Under the pieces are notes generated by a model that searched no databases, was not told the DNA's origin, and saw only the letters and a list, made by a program, of their open reading frames with translations. A program made the translations under genes and the position numbers. A DNA stretch of 16,952 nt from Gemmatimonadota bacterium (GTDB lineage: Bacteria; GCA-2686955): the NCBI GenBank assembly GCA_002686955.1, contig NYZA01000118.1, positions 1 to 16,952 on the forward strand, in the 5' to 3' direction. This document shows positions 15,171 to 16,952 of this stretch, piece after piece; positions within the stretch are counted from its first letter, which is position 1, and every line of letters begins with the position of its first letter.

Positions 15171-15196
15171 CTCCTCGCGATCACCATCGCTACCGT
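15167..15196 (+). promoter_or_regulatory. Candidate tRNA promoter overlapping a hairpin at the merR stop
   Basis: TTGACT (15167-15172) and TACCGT (15191-15196) are 18 nt apart and place transcription start near 15203, just before the tRNA at 15207. The -35 box forms the loop of an inverted repeat (GGTGAT...CGAGG / CCTCG...ATCACC, 15153-15185) that also contains the merR stop codon. The -10 match is weak. Confidence 0.35.
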
Positions 15197-15206
15197 GACC
15201 CCCGTT

Positions 15207-15283
15207 CGGGGCGTAGCGCAGCCCGGTAGCGCACCCGTCTGGGGGGCGGGTGGTCGCTGGTTCAAATCCAGTCGCCCCGACCA
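15207..15283 (+). tRNA. tRNA-Pro (anticodon GGG)
   Basis: A 77-nt tRNA with encoded CCA. The acceptor arms CGGGGCG (15207-15213) and CGCCCCG (15273-15279) pair perfectly, followed by discriminator A and CCA. The D arm is GCGC-AGCCCGGTA-GCGC. The anticodon stem CCCGT/GCGGG encloses loop CTGGGGG with GGG at 15241-15243. The T arm contains GGTTCAAATCC. It reads CCC/CCU proline codons. Confidence 0.97.
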
Positions 15284-15290
15284 TCCTCCA

Positions 15291-15326
15291 CCGCCCGGTG
15301 AGCCGATCCGCTCATCGGGCGGTTTT
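15291..15326 (+). terminator. Intrinsic terminator after tRNA-Pro
   Basis: A 13-bp stem, CCGCCCGGTGAGC (15291-15303) against GCTCATCGGGCGG (15310-15322) with one G-U pair, has a 6-nt loop and is followed by TTTT. It starts eight bases after the tRNA CCA and should end the merR/tRNA transcript. Confidence 0.88.
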
Positions 15327-15343
15327 GCGCGCACTGTCATGCC

Positions 15344-16000
15344 ATGCAGCCGCAACGCATCCTGACGATCATCCCCGCCTACCAGGCGGCGCCGACACTG
15401 GCCCGGGTCGCGGCCGCATGTCCGGCGCCGGTGCTCGTGGTCGACGATGGATCGACCGACGACACGGGCGCGGTTGCCCGCGCGGCGGGATGCGAGCTCA
15501 TCTCACACCCTATCAACCGGGGGAAGGGGGCCGCCCTGCGCACCGCCTTCGCGCATGCGATCGCGGTGGGGTTCGACGGGGTAATCACCCTCGACGCGGA
15601 CGGGCAGCACGATCCGGCCCAGATCCCCCTCTTCCATGATGCAGCTGCGGTGGGCGATTACGATCTGGTCGTCGGCGAACGACCGAGAAAGGGGATGCCG
15701 GCGAAGCGGCGCACCAGCAACACCCTCACCTCACTGATTCTGAGCTGGCGCACCGGCCAATGCATCGAGGACAGCCAATGCGGATTCCGTTTCATTCGGG
15801 GCGAGATCCTTCGTGCGGTGGAGCTCTCGACGGTCGAGTTCCAGTGCGAGTCGGAGCTGCTGATCCGCGCCGCGCGTGCCGGTTTCAGGATCGGCTCGGT
15901 GCCGATCCGAACGATCTATGCGGGGGAGAGGAGCCATATTCGAGATGTTCGCGATACCTGGAATTTCGTTCGACTTGTGACCCAGAGCCTCTTCTGGTAG
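15344..16000 (+). CDS. Family 2 glycosyltransferase (dolichol-phosphate-mannose-synthase-like)
   Basis: 218 residues forming a single GT-A domain with no membrane segments. It shows the nucleotide-binding start TIIPAYQAAPTL, VVDDGSTDDT (about 29-38), NRGKGAALRTAF (about 58-69), the metal-binding DADGQHDP (about 82-89), and the acceptor-side DSQCGFR. The length and NRGKGAA pattern match the DPM1-like/DPG-synthase-like group that moves a sugar from a nucleotide donor to a polyprenyl phosphate. The acceptor cannot be fixed from sequence. The ATG at 15344 lies only 17 nt after the terminator T-run and has no ribosome binding site, although the N-terminus is clearly native. It may be leaderless or transcribed by read-through. 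Confidence 0.88.
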   Translation: MQPQRILTIIPAYQAAPTLARVAAACPAPVLVVDDGSTDDTGAVARAAGCELISHPINRGKGAALRTAFAHAIAVGFDGVITLDADGQHDPAQIPLFHDAAAVGDYDLVVGERPRKGMPAKRRTSNTLTSLILSWRTGQCIEDSQCGFRFIRGEILRAVELSTVEFQCESELLIRAARAGFRIGSVPIRTIYAGERSHIRDVRDTWNFVRLVTQSLFW

Positions 16001-16024
16001 CCTGCTGAGCTTTGCGATCCTATT

Positions 16025-16729
16025 GTGGCTCAACGAATTATGCCCCACCACAGAAATGCCGGAATCGAAGGAGCGCCCGGACGCACCGATGGCTGGCAGG
16101 GCCGCCGCGACGGCATGGTCTCTCGGCTGAGCGCCGAGGATGCGTGCTCCGAACGCCTGCTCGCTGTTTTCGCCCGCCTTCCGCGGCACCGCTTCGTCGA
16201 TCCGGGGCTTTCCGAAGCGGCTTACAAGCTCGACTCCCTGCCGATCGGGTCGGGACAGACGATTTCGAGCGCAGCGACACAGGCCCGCATGACCGAGCTG
16301 CTCGATCCGCGCTCGCGAAACCGCATCCTCGAGGTCGGCACCGGCTCCGGCTATCAGACCGCGCTTCTGGCCGAGCTCTCGGCGTGGGTCTTCACGATCG
16401 AAGTGATCGAAGCGCTCGCTGCGAGAGCCAAGGATCTGCTGGGCACCCTGGGTTACCGCAACGTGCTCTTTCGCACGGGGGACGGCGCGATCGGCTGGCG
16501 CGAGGCGGCGCCCTTCGATCGCATTCTGGTCACGGCCGGCGCGCCACGCCTGCCCGATGGGCTTCTCTCTCAATTGGCCGACGGAGGGCGCCTGGTCTGC
16601 CCCGTGGGTCAGGCCGATCGGCAGGAGCTGGTCGTCATCGAGCGCTCGGGTGACCGGTTCTCGTCCAAGACGAACGACACCTGCCGATTCGTTCCCCTGA
16701 TCGGCGCGGAAGGCTGGCCATGTCCGTAG
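16025..16729 (+). CDS. pcm: Protein-L-isoaspartate O-methyltransferase
   Basis: Up to 234 residues from a GTG at 16025; ATGs at 16040 and 16115 are alternatives, and conserved sequence begins near MVSRL (16115). The enzyme transfers methyl from S-adenosylmethionine to L-isoaspartyl residues, starting repair of damaged proteins in the cytoplasm. Family marks are LPRHRFVDP, LPIGSGQTIS (about 72-81), SAM motif I ILEVGTGSGYQ (101-111), TIEVIEAL, and the late motif RILVTAGAP. The usual GQTISQP reads GQTISSA here, a small departure. The gene overlaps the next start by 10 bp. pcm followed by a YqaA-type gene is a recurring pair in deltaproteobacterial surE-pcm-yqaA-nlpD clusters. Confidence 0.9.
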   Translation: MAQRIMPHHRNAGIEGAPGRTDGWQGRRDGMVSRLSAEDACSERLLAVFARLPRHRFVDPGLSEAAYKLDSLPIGSGQTISSAATQARMTELLDPRSRNRILEVGTGSGYQTALLAELSAWVFTIEVIEALAARAKDLLGTLGYRNVLFRTGDGAIGWREAAPFDRILVTAGAPRLPDGLLSQLADGGRLVCPVGQADRQELVVIERSGDRFSSKTNDTCRFVPLIGAEGWPCP

Positions 16730-16952
16730 AAACGCAATCGCCCGGAATCGTTCGCCGACTCTACGACTGGGTCCTCCATTGGGCCGATACGCCGTACGGC
16801 ATCCCGGCCCTGGCCGCGCTCTCCTTCGCCGAGTCCTCGTTTTTTCCGATCCCGCCCGATGTACTGCTCATCGCGCTCGTGCTCGGCGCTCCAAGCGGCT
16901 GGCTTCGGATCGCCGCCGTGTGCAGCGTCGAAACGGTGGTGGGGGGTATCTG
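16720..16952 (+). CDS. DedA/YqaA-family (VTT domain) membrane protein, N-terminal fragment
   Basis: A partial gene; 77 codons are visible before the window ends. The ATG at 16720 lies inside the end of pcm (10-bp overlap), suggesting translational coupling. After a short amphipathic start (RRLYDWVLHWADTPYG) comes the signature LSFAESSFFPIPPDVLLIALVL, the re-entrant/first-helix motif of YqaA-type SNARE-associated (VTT) proteins. A second hydrophobic segment begins at the edge. Members of this superfamily act in the cytoplasmic membrane in lipid or undecaprenyl-phosphate handling; the specific role of YqaA types is not settled. Confidence 0.85.
   Translation, partial: MSVETQSPGIVRRLYDWVLHWADTPYGIPALAALSFAESSFFPIPPDVLLIALVLGAPSGWLRIAAVCSVETVVGGI

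Noticed and set aside
1-16952. Mobile element, CRISPR array, phage or defence island
   Set aside because: No transposase, integrase, direct-repeat array or terminal inverted repeats were seen. Although a tRNA is present, no attachment-site duplication of its 3' end was noticed in the window.

Overview
The window is about 17 kb of GC-rich bacterial chromosome. It has densely packed genes on both strands and shows no phage, transposon, CRISPR or integron features. The gene content suggests a Gram-negative, probably menaquinone-using respirer. Supporting features are a TonB-receptor-type N-terminus with a carboxypeptidase-regulatory-like domain, a lipoprotein amylase, a b6-type cytochrome b / subunit IV / Rieske operon, and pcm next to a DedA/YqaA gene. 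The style fits the FCB group or related candidate phyla (Eisenbacteria/Krumholzibacteria/Gemmatimonadota-like), or a deltaproteobacterium. That placement is inference; no marker gene here settles it.

Region 1 (1-4881) looks catabolic. A minus-strand pair holds a secreted GH13 alpha-amylase-type lipoprotein followed, with an ATGA overlap, by the first 63 codons of an outer-membrane receptor. A divergent plus-strand pair encodes a PF00756-type esterase and, again with an ATGA overlap, an exported M20 metallopeptidase. The 259 bp between the pairs holds a candidate promoter for the amylase.

Region 2 (4856-7564, minus strand) encodes a membrane-anchored sulfatase-fold hydrolase with Thr at the usual formylglycine position, and a free-standing class I glutamine amidotransferase. 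The sulfatase-fold gene overlaps the M20 gene tail-to-tail by 26 bp. Region 3 (7638-11249, plus strand) is one large SNF2-family ATPase carrying two SWIM zinc fingers with identical spacing.

Region 4 (11251-13888, minus strand) is an energy-conservation operon in the order Rieske protein, cytochrome b (with a conserved Cys at the heme c_i position), cytochrome b C-terminal subunit. After a 169-bp structured gap comes a very short DsrC/TusE-like protein. No cytochrome c gene lies in the visible operon. The cytochrome b reading frame probably suffers a 1-nt shift close to its 3' end.

Region 5 (13992-16952, plus strand) is housekeeping and regulatory. It holds a sigma-70-like promoter, a CBS-CBS-ACT (AcuB-like) protein, a MerR-type regulator, tRNA-Pro(GGG), a strong intrinsic terminator, a GT2 glycosyltransferase, protein-L-isoaspartate O-methyltransferase and the start of a DedA/YqaA membrane protein. 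The MerR then tRNA-Pro order and the pcm then yqaA order both resemble arrangements seen in deltaproteobacterial genomes.
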